Assembly: GCA_041572275.1 (NCBI GenBank)
Contig: JBFFSQ010000021.1
Span: forward strand, 1 to 24,648
Origin: JBFFSQ01 sp041572275
GTDB taxonomy: Bacteria; Pseudomonadota; Gammaproteobacteria; SZUA-229
Direction of reading: 5' to 3'
Length of the DNA: 24,648 nucleotides
Part shown: piece after piece, positions 15,590-24,254 of the stretch
How the letters are laid out: the number at the start of each line of letters is the position of its first letter
Numbering within the stretch: position 1 is the stretch's first letter
The notes under the pieces: generated by a model
Database searches by the model: none
What the model was told of the DNA's origin: nothing
Seen by the model: only the letters and a program-made list of their open reading frames with translations
Program-made: the position numbers and the translations under genes

Positions 15590-16315
15590 ATGTATTCGGG
15601 TTGTGCCATGTATGCTGAAGCACAAAAAGACCAGCGAGATCAGCGAATCATCGATAATGTTGCTCTGGTGAAGCGCATTGCCTATCACATGATCAGTCGC
15701 TTGCCCTCGGCCATTCAGGTCGAAGACCTGATTCAGGCGGGCATGATCGGCCTGATTGAAGCCTCTAAGCATTACGATCCCTCGCAGGGTGCCAGTTTCG
15801 AAACCTATGCGGGTATTCGCGTACGTGGCGCCATGCTTGATGAGGTCAGACATTCGGACTGGTCGCCACGCTCTTTACATCGAAAAATGCGCGAGCTGAA
15901 TGAGGCTGTTCGTGATATCGAGAATGAAACCGGCCGAGATGCCAGAGATCATGAAGTCGCCAGTCGGCTTGGCATTGGTCTGGATGAGTACCATACGATT
16001 TTGCGAGACAGTGCCAGTTCAAAGGTCTTCAGCCTGGACCAGGCGGATGATGAAGGGCATGCACTTAATTTAAGTAGTGCCGATAAAGAACCCTTCTCTG
16101 CATTGCAGAAAGAAGGCTTCCAACAGGCGCTGGCGCTATCAATTAGTGAATTGCCTGAGCGTGAACAAATGGTTATGTCGTTATATTACAATGATGAACT
16201 GAATATGAAAGAGATTGGGCAAGTACTGGATATTAGTGAATCCCGCGTATGCCAGATTCACAACCAGTCGCTAGGTAAAATTCGCCAGAAACTATCGGGC
16301 TGGACAGGTGCCTGA
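15590..16315 (+). CDS. fliA: Flagellar sigma factor FliA (sigma-28)
   Basis: A 241-residue sigma factor. Region 2 is seen in VEDLIQAGMIGLIEASKHYD and FETYAGIRVRGAMLDEVR, region 3 in RDARDHEVASRLGIG, and region 4 in LPEREQMVMSLYYNDELNMK followed by the helix-turn-helix EIGQVLDISESRVCQIH. It directs RNA polymerase to late flagellar genes (filament, motor, chemotaxis) and is held by FlgM until the hook is complete. The ATG at 15590 has GGAG about 10 nt upstream; an ATG six codons later (15608) is a weaker alternative. It is the last gene before the cheY promoter region. Confidence 0.95.
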   Translation: MYSGCAMYAEAQKDQRDQRIIDNVALVKRIAYHMISRLPSAIQVEDLIQAGMIGLIEASKHYDPSQGASFETYAGIRVRGAMLDEVRHSDWSPRSLHRKMRELNEAVRDIENETGRDARDHEVASRLGIGLDEYHTILRDSASSKVFSLDQADDEGHALNLSSADKEPFSALQKEGFQQALALSISELPEREQMVMSLYYNDELNMKEIGQVLDISESRVCQIHNQSLGKIRQKLSGWTGA

Positions 16316-16352
16316 TGTCATTTATGGGTAACTAGCCATGTCACAGGGCTAT

Positions 16353-16369
16353 GGGGCACTTCAACTGCT
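16353..16369 (+). promoter_or_regulatory. Candidate sigma-54-type promoter upstream of cheY
   Basis: GGGGCACTTCAACTGCT has GG and GC 10 nt apart, GGCAC at -24 and CTGC at -12, the same form as the fliQ promoter. The first two bases deviate from the consensus. It lies about 130 nt before cheY, in a 186-nt space that otherwise contains only AT-rich sequence. A sigma-28 site would be the textbook expectation; I see none that fits. Confidence 0.5.
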
Positions 16370-16501
16370 GTAAACTCTGTATTTTTCAACTACCTGATTT
16401 TGAGCGGAATTAATTTTGCAATTTACCGGTACAAAACTGGAAATTGTGTAAATGTCTGCCAAAATCTTAATTAAACATGCATGAAAACTGAGGGCATCAC
16501 C

Positions 16502-16888
16502 TTGGATAAAAATATGAAAATCCTCATTGTGGATGATTTTTCGACAATGAGGCGAATAATTAAAAACTTGTTGCGCGATTTGGGGTTCAACAACACAGAA
16601 GAAGCTGATGATGGCAACACCGGGCTACCAAAATTACAAACAGGTAAGTTCGATTTTCTGGTCACCGACTGGAATATGCCAGGTATGACTGGAATCGATC
16701 TGTTACGGGAAGTGCGAAAAGACCCAAAACTCCAGCATTTACCCGTATTAATGGTAACGGCTGAAGCCAAAAAGGAACAGATTGTACTGGCCGCTAAAGA
16801 AGGGGTTAACGGTTATATTGTCAAACCTTTCACCGCGCAGACATTAAAAGAAAAAATCGACAAGATTTTTGAGCGAATAGAAGGTTAG
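16502..16888 (+). CDS. cheY: Chemotaxis response regulator CheY
   Basis: A single receiver domain, 128 residues from the chosen start. The acidic pair is Asp11-Asp12, the phosphorylated Asp56 sits in TDWNMPGM, the switch Thr in VTAEAK, and Lys108 in VKPFTA. Phospho-CheY binds FliM to change the direction of motor rotation. Three starts are possible: ATG 16481 (no Shine-Dalgarno), TTG 16502 (GAGG 8 nt upstream), and ATG 16514. I chose the TTG because only it has a good binding site; with the ATG at 16481 the protein would have 135 residues. CheZ, its phosphatase, follows after 16 nt, then CheA, its kinase. Confidence 0.95.
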   Translation: MDKNMKILIVDDFSTMRRIIKNLLRDLGFNNTEEADDGNTGLPKLQTGKFDFLVTDWNMPGMTGIDLLREVRKDPKLQHLPVLMVTAEAKKEQIVLAAKEGVNGYIVKPFTAQTLKEKIDKIFERIEG

Positions 16889-16904
16889 GGGAATAGCAGC
16901 CAAG

Positions 16905-17651
16905 ATGGAAACTAATCAGATCGATAAACAAGCTCTGCTAGAGAAAGCAAAATCACTGGTTTCATTGCTGGAGGCAGAGGACGCATCTGATGAAAGCCTT
17001 AAATCGGCCCTCGATGAAATGATGGCATTAAGTGAAACCAGTTTGTTCCATGAGCTTGGTAAGATGACTCGTGAAATTCATGAGTCGATTCAGAATTTTC
17101 GTATGGATTCGCGCATTGCAGATTTGGCGGAAACAGACATCCCTGATGCCAAGGATCGTCTCGAGTACGTTATCACCATGACGGAAAATGCCGCCAATAC
17201 AGTACTAGGTGTGGTTGAGCGAAGCTCGCCCTTGGCGGAAAAACTCAGTGATCAATCTAGAAGCCTGAGCGAACAGTGGCAAAGGTTTAGGCGTCGTGAG
17301 CTGGATGCAAATGAACTACGTGAAATGGGGCAGGATGTTGAATCCTTTTTTGCTGAATCAGATCGTATGATGACTGACTTGTTGTCGGGCTTCACTGAAG
17401 TATTGATGGCACAGGATTTTCAGGACCTGACAGGACAAATTATCCGTCGTGTCATTAATCTGGTGGATGAAATTGAATCAAACCTCGTTGAGCTGATTAA
17501 AATACAGGGTGAAAACTATCAGCGTGAGGAAAAAGTAGTAGCGCAAGCTGAAACTGTATTAGATGGACCTCAGATACCGGGCAAAGAAACTGATGAAGTA
17601 ATGAAGGGTCAGGATGACGTGGATGATTTATTAGCGAGCTTGGGTTTTTAA
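16905..17651 (+). CDS. cheZ: CheY phosphatase CheZ
   Basis: A 248-residue, mainly helical protein. The catalytic motif is in MAQDFQDLTGQIIRR, with Asp174 and Gln178 matching the conserved Asp/Gln pair (143/147 in E. coli) that helps water attack phospho-CheY. The long coiled helices before it form the dimeric four-helix bundle. The last residues, DDVDDLLASLGF, match the C-terminal peptide of CheZ that binds CheY, after an acidic flexible linker. It dephosphorylates phospho-CheY, ending the signal. Located between cheY and cheA in the usual gammaproteobacterial order. Confidence 0.95.
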   Translation: METNQIDKQALLEKAKSLVSLLEAEDASDESLKSALDEMMALSETSLFHELGKMTREIHESIQNFRMDSRIADLAETDIPDAKDRLEYVITMTENAANTVLGVVERSSPLAEKLSDQSRSLSEQWQRFRRRELDANELREMGQDVESFFAESDRMMTDLLSGFTEVLMAQDFQDLTGQIIRRVINLVDEIESNLVELIKIQGENYQREEKVVAQAETVLDGPQIPGKETDEVMKGQDDVDDLLASLGF

Positions 17652-17663
17652 TAGAGGCACTGT

Positions 17664-19850
17664 ATGTCGATTGACCTAGATGATGAAATCCTTCAGGACT
17701 TTTTAGTCGAAGCCGGCGAGATTCTTGAGTTACTGAATGAACAGCTTGTTGATCTGGAACAGACTCCAGGTGATGCTGACTTGCTTAATGCAGTGTTTCG
17801 AGGTTTTCACACGGTAAAGGGCGGTGCCGGTTTCCTGGCTATTGATCCGATGGTGGATACCTGTCATGTGTGCGAAGATGTTTTCAATGTGCTACGTCAA
17901 GGTGACCGGGTCGTAACGCCACCATTAATGGATGCTGTTCTACAGGGTCTCGACTGTGTACAAACCATGTTTGCTGAAATTAAATCTGGTCAGGAGCCCA
18001 CACCCGCCTCGCCTGATCTGCTGGCGACGCTTAAAAAATATTCCGTACCTGGGGAAGAGGATGACGAAGAAGTTGTCGAGGTAGCACCTGAAGAAACAGC
18101 AACAGTGGATGTGACTTCAGAGAGCACTGCCCACGATGAAACCGATGATGAATTTGAGGCCTTGCTGGATGCTATGGAAGGCAATGATGAAGCCGCTCCA
18201 GCATCCAGCAGTGCGAGTGATGACATAACAGAAGATGAATTTGAGGCCCTACTCGATGAAATACACGGCAAGGGCAAACACGGTGGGAAACCTGATTCAA
18301 TCGACAAGTCTGAGGGTGAGAAAACGTCAGGTGATGAGCTGATATCAGATGATGAGTTTGATCGATTGCTGGATGATATGCATGGTAAAGGCAAAGGCCC
18401 AACTAGTGCGGCTAAGGCCAGTTCTAAGTCAGAAACTACATCTTCGTCACAGCCGGATTCGACTGATGAAATAATTACGGATGATGAATTTGATCAGTTA
18501 CTGGATGACATGCATGGAAAAGGTAAGGGACCGACCAGTACTCAACCATCAGCTTCTGCATCGGCGTCAAAACCTGCTCAGGCCAGTACAGCTAAACCTC
18601 AACCTGCTAGACCCTCTAGTGATGTCAAGCCTACGCCAGCTAAATCGGCTCCAGCGCCAGTGCAAAAACCAGCGACCGAAACTTCGGTGCGGGTGGATAC
18701 CGAGCGGCTTGACGAAATTATGAACCTGGTGGGAGAGCTGGTACTGGTACGTAATCGTTTGCAAAATTTGCGCGCCAACATGGAAGAGGGGCAGGTTAGT
18801 CAAGCCATTACCAATCTGGATATGGTGACATCGGATCTGCAAACCTCTGTAATGAAAACACGTATGCAGCCGATCAAGAAAGTGTTTGGACGTTTCCCCC
18901 GTGTCGTTCGTGACCTGTCTCGTCAGATTAATAAGGAAATTAAACTGGAGATGATGGGGGAGGAGACCGATCTGGATAAAAACCTGGTTGAGGCCCTCGC
19001 AGATCCACTGGTACATCTGGTGAGGAATGCAGTAGATCACGGTATTGAATTACCTGATGTACGTGAAAAAAATGGTAAGCAAAGGGAAGGTACCATCAGT
19101 TTGTCAGCTACCCAGGAAGGCGATCATATTCTGTTATCGATTGAAGATGATGGCGCAGGAATGGATGCTGAAGTCTTACGTCGCAAGGCAGTTGAAAAAG
19201 GTATGATGGATGAAGAAACAGCAGCACGTCTGGATGACAAGGAGTGTTTCAATCTGATATTCATGGCGGGTTTCTCGACTAAAGAAGAAATTTCTGATAT
19301 CTCCGGCCGTGGAGTCGGCATGGATGTTGTGAAGACCCGAATTACCCAGTTGAATGGCACGCTCGATATCGATTCGCAATTAGGTAAAGGTACGATACTC
19401 ACCATTAAGGTGCCATTGACTCTGGCTATTCTGCCAACACTGATGATCGCGCTTGGTGAATGTACATTTGCATTACCGCTATCCAATGTGAACGAGATTT
19501 TTGATCTGGAAACACGAAATACCAATATTGTCGATGGCCAGCTCATGGTAATGGTGCGCGAAAAAGCGGTGCCGCTGTTTTATTTGTCCAAATGGCTATT
19601 AAAGCCCGGCCAACATGCACGTTTCGGTGAGGGTGAAGGCCAGGTCATAATTGTGCAAATTGGAAATCGTATGGTGGGACTGGTGACTGATATGGTTGTT
19701 GGTCAGGAAGAAGTTGTGATTAAACCTCTTGGGGCTCTATTGCAGGGTTTACCGGGGTTTGCTGGCTCGACCATTACAGGTGATGGCAGTATTGCCTTGA
19801 TTTTAGATGCGCAGAGTCTGTTAAAAGCCCGAGCACGAAAGGGTTTTTAA
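17664..19850 (+). CDS. cheA: Chemotaxis histidine kinase CheA, with repeated CheY-docking-like motifs
   Basis: A 728-residue kinase. P1: HPt domain with phosphorylated His49 in FHTVKGGAGF. From about residue 105 to 340 there is no recognisable P2 domain but a long acidic/Ser/Pro-rich linker carrying four short repeats: DDEFEALLD at 161, EDEFEALLDEIHGKGK at 190, DDEFDRLLDDMHGKGKG at 229, DDEFDQLLDDMHGKGKG at 273. Then P3 dimer helices (RLDEIMNLVGELVLVRNRLQ), the P4 ATPase with N box LVHLVRNAVDHG, EDDGAGMD and GRGVGMDVVKTR, and the CheW-like P5 domain to the end. It receives signals from chemoreceptors via CheW and phosphorylates CheY and CheB. AGAGG lies 6 nt before the ATG. The repeats look like the CheY-binding peptides of FliM and CheZ. 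Confidence 0.96.
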   Translation: MSIDLDDEILQDFLVEAGEILELLNEQLVDLEQTPGDADLLNAVFRGFHTVKGGAGFLAIDPMVDTCHVCEDVFNVLRQGDRVVTPPLMDAVLQGLDCVQTMFAEIKSGQEPTPASPDLLATLKKYSVPGEEDDEEVVEVAPEETATVDVTSESTAHDETDDEFEALLDAMEGNDEAAPASSSASDDITEDEFEALLDEIHGKGKHGGKPDSIDKSEGEKTSGDELISDDEFDRLLDDMHGKGKGPTSAAKASSKSETTSSSQPDSTDEIITDDEFDQLLDDMHGKGKGPTSTQPSASASASKPAQASTAKPQPARPSSDVKPTPAKSAPAPVQKPATETSVRVDTERLDEIMNLVGELVLVRNRLQNLRANMEEGQVSQAITNLDMVTSDLQTSVMKTRMQPIKKVFGRFPRVVRDLSRQINKEIKLEMMGEETDLDKNLVEALADPLVHLVRNAVDHGIELPDVREKNGKQREGTISLSATQEGDHILLSIEDDGAGMDAEVLRRKAVEKGMMDEETAARLDDKECFNLIFMAGFSTKEEISDISGRGVGMDVVKTRITQLNGTLDIDSQLGKGTILTIKVPLTLAILPTLMIALGECTFALPLSNVNEIFDLETRNTNIVDGQLMVMVREKAVPLFYLSKWLLKPGQHARFGEGEGQVIIVQIGNRMVGLVTDMVVGQEEVVIKPLGALLQGLPGFAGSTITGDGSIALILDAQSLLKARARKGF

Positions 19851-19865
19851 GCATCGATAATAAAT

Positions 19866-19882
19866 GGCACTGTTTGAGTGCC
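19866..19882 (+). other. Short hairpin in the cheA-cheB gap
   Basis: GGCACT and AGTGCC form a perfect 6-bp stem around GTTTG, not followed by a T run, so not a classic terminator. It may affect RNA processing or translation between cheA and cheB; the gap is 64 nt, longer than at the other che junctions. Confidence 0.4.
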
Positions 19883-19914
19883 TGATATAAATTTTAAACG
19901 TAGAGATTAATTTA

Positions 19915-21027
19915 ATGGCTATACGAGTTCTGATTGTTGATGACTCAGGTTTTTTCCGGCGACGACTCAATGAAATGCTGAACTCCGATCCTATGATCGA
20001 GGTCGTTGACATGGCTGTAGATGGTAAGGATGCCATTGCTAAGGTCAAACAATGCAAGCCTGATGTGGTGACCATGGACATTGAAATGCCCGTGATGAAT
20101 GGTATTGATGCGACCCGTGAAATTATGAAGGTGTGCCCAACACCGGTACTGATTTTTTCTTCTCTATCCTATGAAGGTGCTCAGGCAACACTGGAAGCAC
20201 TTGAAGCGGGAGCCACCGATTTTCTACCCAAGCGATTTGATGATATTTCCAATAATCGTGAGGAAGCACAACAGATTCTATGTAATCGGGTGAAAACACT
20301 GGGTCGGCGTCGATCAATACAATCACGACCGTTGTTATCTCCAACATCACCAGCTACATCAAGGCCAACGACCTCACGTACTGAACCAGCACGTCCATTA
20401 TCAACAGCGACTCGACACGAAGCGCCTCCGTTGGCTCGTAAGGCCAAGCGTTTTAATGCAGCAGATTTTGAAATGGTTGCTATAGGTACATCAACTGGAG
20501 GACCAGTAGCCCTGCAGGAGGTTCTTACCCAGTTGCCCCAGGATTTTCCGTTACCGATGGTGCTGGTACAGCATATGCCAGCGACGTTTACCGAGGCTTT
20601 TGCAGCGCGTCTTAACCAGCTTTGCAAGATTTCTGTTCGAGAGGCAAAAGATGGAGACTTACTGGAGCCGGGGTTGGCATTACTGGCACCCGGAGGCAAA
20701 CAGATGCTCGTTGAAAAGCGAGGGGGGCGTTACCAGATAAAAGTACGGGAAGAGACTGATCCCATGCAGAACTACAAGCCCTGTGTTGATGTCACATTCG
20801 AATCCCTGGCTATGGCCTGTGGTAAAGGCGTGCTGGGTATTATTATGACAGGAATGGGGCAGGACGGCTTTGAAGGTTGCAAGAAGCTACTGGCCAGGCA
20901 ATCAACGATCTGGGCACAGGATGAAGCGACCAGTACTATTTATGGCATGCCAGCGGCAGTGGCCAATATTGCGGAACAAATTCTCCCTTTACAAGAAATA
21001 GGCAAGAAACTTGCTCTAAATTCTTAA
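19915..21027 (+). CDS. cheB: Chemoreceptor glutamate methylesterase CheB
   Basis: A 370-residue protein with an N-terminal receiver domain (Asp9-Asp10, phosphorylated Asp55 in TMDIEMP) and a C-terminal methylesterase domain with the catalytic triad Ser193 (GTSTGG), His220 (QHMP) and Asp317 (MGQDG). A Pro/Ser/Thr/Arg-rich linker of about residues 135-175 joins them and is longer than in E. coli CheB. It removes methyl groups from receptors for adaptation when phosphorylated by CheA. The matching methyltransferase gene cheR is not in the window. The stop is followed after one base by the motC start, so the two are probably translationally coupled. Confidence 0.95.
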   Translation: MAIRVLIVDDSGFFRRRLNEMLNSDPMIEVVDMAVDGKDAIAKVKQCKPDVVTMDIEMPVMNGIDATREIMKVCPTPVLIFSSLSYEGAQATLEALEAGATDFLPKRFDDISNNREEAQQILCNRVKTLGRRRSIQSRPLLSPTSPATSRPTTSRTEPARPLSTATRHEAPPLARKAKRFNAADFEMVAIGTSTGGPVALQEVLTQLPQDFPLPMVLVQHMPATFTEAFAARLNQLCKISVREAKDGDLLEPGLALLAPGGKQMLVEKRGGRYQIKVREETDPMQNYKPCVDVTFESLAMACGKGVLGIIMTGMGQDGFEGCKKLLARQSTIWAQDEATSTIYGMPAAVANIAEQILPLQEIGKKLALNS

Positions 21028-21028
21028 T

Positions 21029-21769
21029 ATGGACATTTTAAGTATCATTGGCATTATTTTGGCGTTTGTCGCTATTGTTGGCGGCAATATGCTGGAAGGT
21101 GGTCATACCGAGCAGTTATTTCAACTGACGGCATTCCTGATTGTGGTGGGTGGTACCATGGGTGCGGTGATGCTGCAGACATCCTTCCCGGTATTCCTCA
21201 GAGCCATATCCATGGTGCGTTGGGTGTTTATTACACCGGTGATTGACTATGAAGCCACGGTTACCAAGCTGGTCACCTGGAGTCAAATGTCACGCCGGGA
21301 AGGTTTGCTGGCACTTGAAGATGCATCTGAGGATGAAGAAGATCTGTTTTCCCGGAAAGGTTTGCAGTTACTGGTAGATGGTAATGAGCCAGAAACTATC
21401 CGTGATGTACTGGAAACGGAAATCAGTGTCCTTGAAAGCTTCGAGTTGCAGGCAGCCCGTGTATTTGAGGCCATGGGTGGCTATAGCCCAACAATAGGCA
21501 TTATCGGGGCAGTTATGGGGCTCATTCACGTGATGAATAACCTGGCAGATCCCAGCAAATTAGGTGCTGGCATTGCGACCGCCTTTGTTGCCACCATATA
21601 TGGTGTGGGGCTGGCTAACTTGTTTTTATTGCCCATGGCCGGAAAACTTAAATCCATGGTACAAAAGCAGATGATGCAATATGAGATGACCATGGAAGGT
21701 ATCGTGGGTATTGCTGAAGGTGAGAACCCTCGCAACATAGAATCTAAACTACAAAGTTATTTGCGTTAG
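21029..21769 (+). CDS. motC: Flagellar stator protein MotC (MotA/PomA family)
   Basis: A 246-residue inner-membrane stator subunit of the MotA/TolQ/ExbB type. Four membrane spans are visible, with a large cytoplasmic part between spans 2 and 3 containing the motif RKGLQLLVDGNEPETIRDVL and the segment VFEAMGGYSPTIGIIGAVMG that opens span 3. It surrounds MotD to form an ion channel that turns the rotor. The ATG begins one base after the cheB stop, with no own Shine-Dalgarno sequence. In Pseudomonas, a motC-motD pair at this position provides a second stator set beside MotA-MotB. The ion used cannot be told from the sequence. Confidence 0.93.
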   Translation: MDILSIIGIILAFVAIVGGNMLEGGHTEQLFQLTAFLIVVGGTMGAVMLQTSFPVFLRAISMVRWVFITPVIDYEATVTKLVTWSQMSRREGLLALEDASEDEEDLFSRKGLQLLVDGNEPETIRDVLETEISVLESFELQAARVFEAMGGYSPTIGIIGAVMGLIHVMNNLADPSKLGAGIATAFVATIYGVGLANLFLLPMAGKLKSMVQKQMMQYEMTMEGIVGIAEGENPRNIESKLQSYLR

Positions 21770-21787
21770 CAGATCAAGGTCAGTGCC

Positions 21788-22630
21788 ATGGTACGTCGTC
21801 GCGGAGTCATACATGATGAAGAAGATACTGACCGTTGGTTAATCTCCTACGCTGACTTTGTCACTCTGTTATTTGCCTTTTTTGTCGTCATGTATTCGAT
21901 TTCATCGGTTAATCTTGGTAAATACCGGGTATTGTCCGATTCTATGACGACAGCCTTTAACAAAGCTCCCGGTGAAGTGGCTGTGAAACCAGGTACACAG
22001 TTAGGTATTTCGGTGCAGCGTTCACCCATTGCAATAGGTACAGAAGGGCAGTCGGGTCTCAAGGCCATGACAGAAACGGCAGCCAAGATCGAAGAACGCA
22101 TGAAAGACTGGATTAAAAAAGGCAAAATTGCGGTACGGGGCAATGAAAAATGGCTGGAAGTGGAGATCAATAGCAGCATACTGTTTAGCAGTGGCAGTGC
22201 ACGTTTATCGCAACCGGCCAGTGAAATTTTGACAGATTTATCCGAGATTTTTAAAACCTCCAATAATCCACTTTACGTATCTGGTTACACCGATAATTTG
22301 CCGATCAGTACTGTACAATACCCTTCCAACTGGGAGTTGTCAGCGGCACGTGCAGCCAGTGTTGTGCGTTTAATGGCGGAAGCGGGTATTAACTCATCTC
22401 GAATGGGTGCGATTGGCTTTGGTGAGCATCGACCCGTGAGCGATAACTCCACGCCTGACAAACGTCAGAAAAATAGACGCGTGATTATTCGTATGATGAC
22501 AGGCGAAGACCTGTTTACTCAGTCGTCACCATTTGAGGACTCTTCAGTTGAGGCGCAACAATCTGTGCAGGCACAAAGTTTGCAAGTAAGATCCTTACAA
22601 CCCGGTGAACCCGCAAGAGCGCTTCAATGA
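21788..22630 (+). CDS. motD: Flagellar stator protein MotD (MotB/OmpA family)
   Basis: A 280-residue partner of MotC. Its single membrane span carries the ion-binding Asp23 (SYADFVTLLFAFFVV). An intervening periplasmic plug region leads to an OmpA-like peptidoglycan-binding domain (VSGYTDNLPI, then SAARAASVVRLMAEAGI and GFGEHRPVSDN), which anchors the stator to the cell wall. The last 35 residues are Gln/Ser-rich. AAGG lies about 9 nt before the ATG. The stop overlaps the next start as ATGA. Confidence 0.93.
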   Translation: MVRRRGVIHDEEDTDRWLISYADFVTLLFAFFVVMYSISSVNLGKYRVLSDSMTTAFNKAPGEVAVKPGTQLGISVQRSPIAIGTEGQSGLKAMTETAAKIEERMKDWIKKGKIAVRGNEKWLEVEINSSILFSSGSARLSQPASEILTDLSEIFKTSNNPLYVSGYTDNLPISTVQYPSNWELSAARAASVVRLMAEAGINSSRMGAIGFGEHRPVSDNSTPDKRQKNRRVIIRMMTGEDLFTQSSPFEDSSVEAQQSVQAQSLQVRSLQPGEPARALQ

Positions 22631-23433
22631 AAATATGGGCAGTAGCCAACCAGAAAGGTGGTGTCGGTAAAACCACCACAGCCGTAACACTGGCCGGTGT
22701 TATGCATAATCGTGGTCATCGAGTATTGCTGGTTGATCTGGATCCCCATGGTTCACTGACCAGTTACTTTGGCGTCGATCCCGATGATGTTGCAGCCAGT
22801 GGTTATGAATTGTTTAAACAGGCCACGCCTGCTCATAAAGTAATCCATTCAACCCGTTTTGATCGCCTATCCTTTATACCCGCATCATCGGCACTGGCGA
22901 CACTGGATCGGCAGTTGGGTGCGAAAGATGGTATGGGTCTGGTCATTAAAAAAGCACTCGATGAACTGGATGATCAATATGATTACGCACTTATTGATTG
23001 TCCGCCGATGCTGGGACTATTAATGGTGAATGCTCTGGCGGCCTGTGAGCGATTACTGATTCCTGTACAAACAGAATTCCTTGCCCTTAAAGGGTTGGAG
23101 CGTATGGTTCATACCCTGACGATGATCCAGAAGGCTCGAAAACAGACCATAAATTATACGATCGTGCCAACCTTTTTCGATCAACGTTTGAATGCATCGA
23201 TCGAATCTCTACGTAACCTGCGCACTACCTATGCTGATCGCATCTGGAATAATGTTGTACCCATTGATACCCAGTTTCGTGAAGCCAGTCGCAAAGGCAT
23301 TCCTCTGTCGATTGCCCGTCCCAGTTGCCGTGGCAGTCGTGCCTATTCTCATTTACTGGATTACATGCTGTCCCTCGATGAAGCTGAGCCAATGGGAATG
23401 GCTCATTCGCAGGTGAATGGAGGTGTTGGTTAA
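22627..23433 (+). CDS. parC: ParA-like ATPase for polar chemotaxis arrays (ParC-type)
   Basis: A 268-residue ParA/MinD-type ATPase with deviant Walker A KGGVGKTTT near residues 11-19, LLVDLDPHGSLTSYFGV and LIDCPPMLG. Its position, motCD before and a CheW-domain protein after, is that of the ParA-like protein (called Soj or ParC) that positions chemotaxis arrays at the cell pole in Vibrio and Pseudomonas relatives. The name parC here is not topoisomerase IV. The start ATG overlaps the motD stop (ATGA) and the stop overlaps the next start (TAATG), so the three genes are tightly coupled. A parB partner is absent, which is normal for this subgroup. Confidence 0.86.
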   Translation: MKIWAVANQKGGVGKTTTAVTLAGVMHNRGHRVLLVDLDPHGSLTSYFGVDPDDVAASGYELFKQATPAHKVIHSTRFDRLSFIPASSALATLDRQLGAKDGMGLVIKKALDELDDQYDYALIDCPPMLGLLMVNALAACERLLIPVQTEFLALKGLERMVHTLTMIQKARKQTINYTIVPTFFDQRLNASIESLRNLRTTYADRIWNNVVPIDTQFREASRKGIPLSIARPSCRGSRAYSHLLDYMLSLDEAEPMGMAHSQVNGGVG

Positions 23434-24164
23434 TGAATGATACGACCGACAATAAAATGGAAAACACACAGCAGCAGGCGATTGCTGATTATTTAGAAGC
23501 ACTGTTGCTGGAGGTGCCTGAAGCGAACGAGCCTTCACCTGTTCCACAATATAAAGAACCTCAGCCGACAACTGTGGGGCTAGAGCAGTTGGTCGAAACC
23601 ATCCCTGAGGTGGTTGAGGTCACGGCAGTTGAAGACACAGTCGTTGTTGAACAGGACCTTGCCGTAGAGCCACAGCTTGATTCATCAACGCTTGAAGATG
23701 AAATACCTGACTGGGCAACGAGTGATTTCCAGTGTTTGTTGTTCAAGGTATCTGGCCTGACCCTGGCGGTACCATTAGTTAAGCTGAATAGTGTGGTGCC
23801 GTGGACAGATAAAATTGTCGAGACACCCAACCAGACAGACTGGTATCTGGGGCTGGTGCAAAACCTGGGTAAAAGTGTCAAAGTTATAGACACCGCATTG
23901 ATGGTACTGCCGGAAAATCGACGCGCGAATGTGGCCGAAGACCCGGCTGAGCGTTTTAGCCATATCTTGCTGGTGGATGACAGTCGCTGGGGGCTGGCCT
24001 GCGATAGCATTGGTGATGTCATCTGGTTATCAGCCGACAAGGTGAAATGGCGCAAGAGTAAAAGACAACGCCCCTGGCTGGCTGGAACCGCACTGGATCA
24101 GCTTTGTGCCGTGATGGATACGGAAGTATTTGCTGGCATGTTAAATGATCAGGCATCATCCTGA
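23433..24164 (+). CDS. parP: CheW-domain protein, ParP-like
   Basis: A 243-residue protein with an acidic, Pro/Val/Glu-rich flexible N-terminal part (about 1-90) and a CheW-like domain from about 95 (FQCLLFKVSGLTLAVPLVKL...) to the end. ParP links the ParA-like ATPase to CheA and chemoreceptors in Vibrio and keeps arrays at the pole; order and coupling (TAATG with the gene before) match. Unlike the true CheW encoded next, its CheW domain lacks the typical GIINLRG loop (GLVQNLGK here) and its hydrophobic core differs. ParP assignment is from context and architecture. Confidence 0.82.
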   Translation: MNDTTDNKMENTQQQAIADYLEALLLEVPEANEPSPVPQYKEPQPTTVGLEQLVETIPEVVEVTAVEDTVVVEQDLAVEPQLDSSTLEDEIPDWATSDFQCLLFKVSGLTLAVPLVKLNSVVPWTDKIVETPNQTDWYLGLVQNLGKSVKVIDTALMVLPENRRANVAEDPAERFSHILLVDDSRWGLACDSIGDVIWLSADKVKWRKSKRQRPWLAGTALDQLCAVMDTEVFAGMLNDQASS

Positions 24165-24254
24165 GTCCCGTTAAATTACACGTCTTCACTGGCATTTGGC
24201 CACTTCTGGTCTAAAATCTTAAATTGAAGCAGGCATTAACACCCGTGATGTGGG

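Noticed and set aside
17990..18394. 134-codon minus-strand frame in the cheA linker
   Set aside because: Its Ser-rich repeats are just the reverse complement of the acidic DDEF repeats of CheA.
19866..19882. Possible sigma-54 promoter before cheB (TGGCAC...GTGC)
   Set aside because: The distance between GG and GC is 12 nt, not 10; the sequence is better explained as a perfect hairpin.
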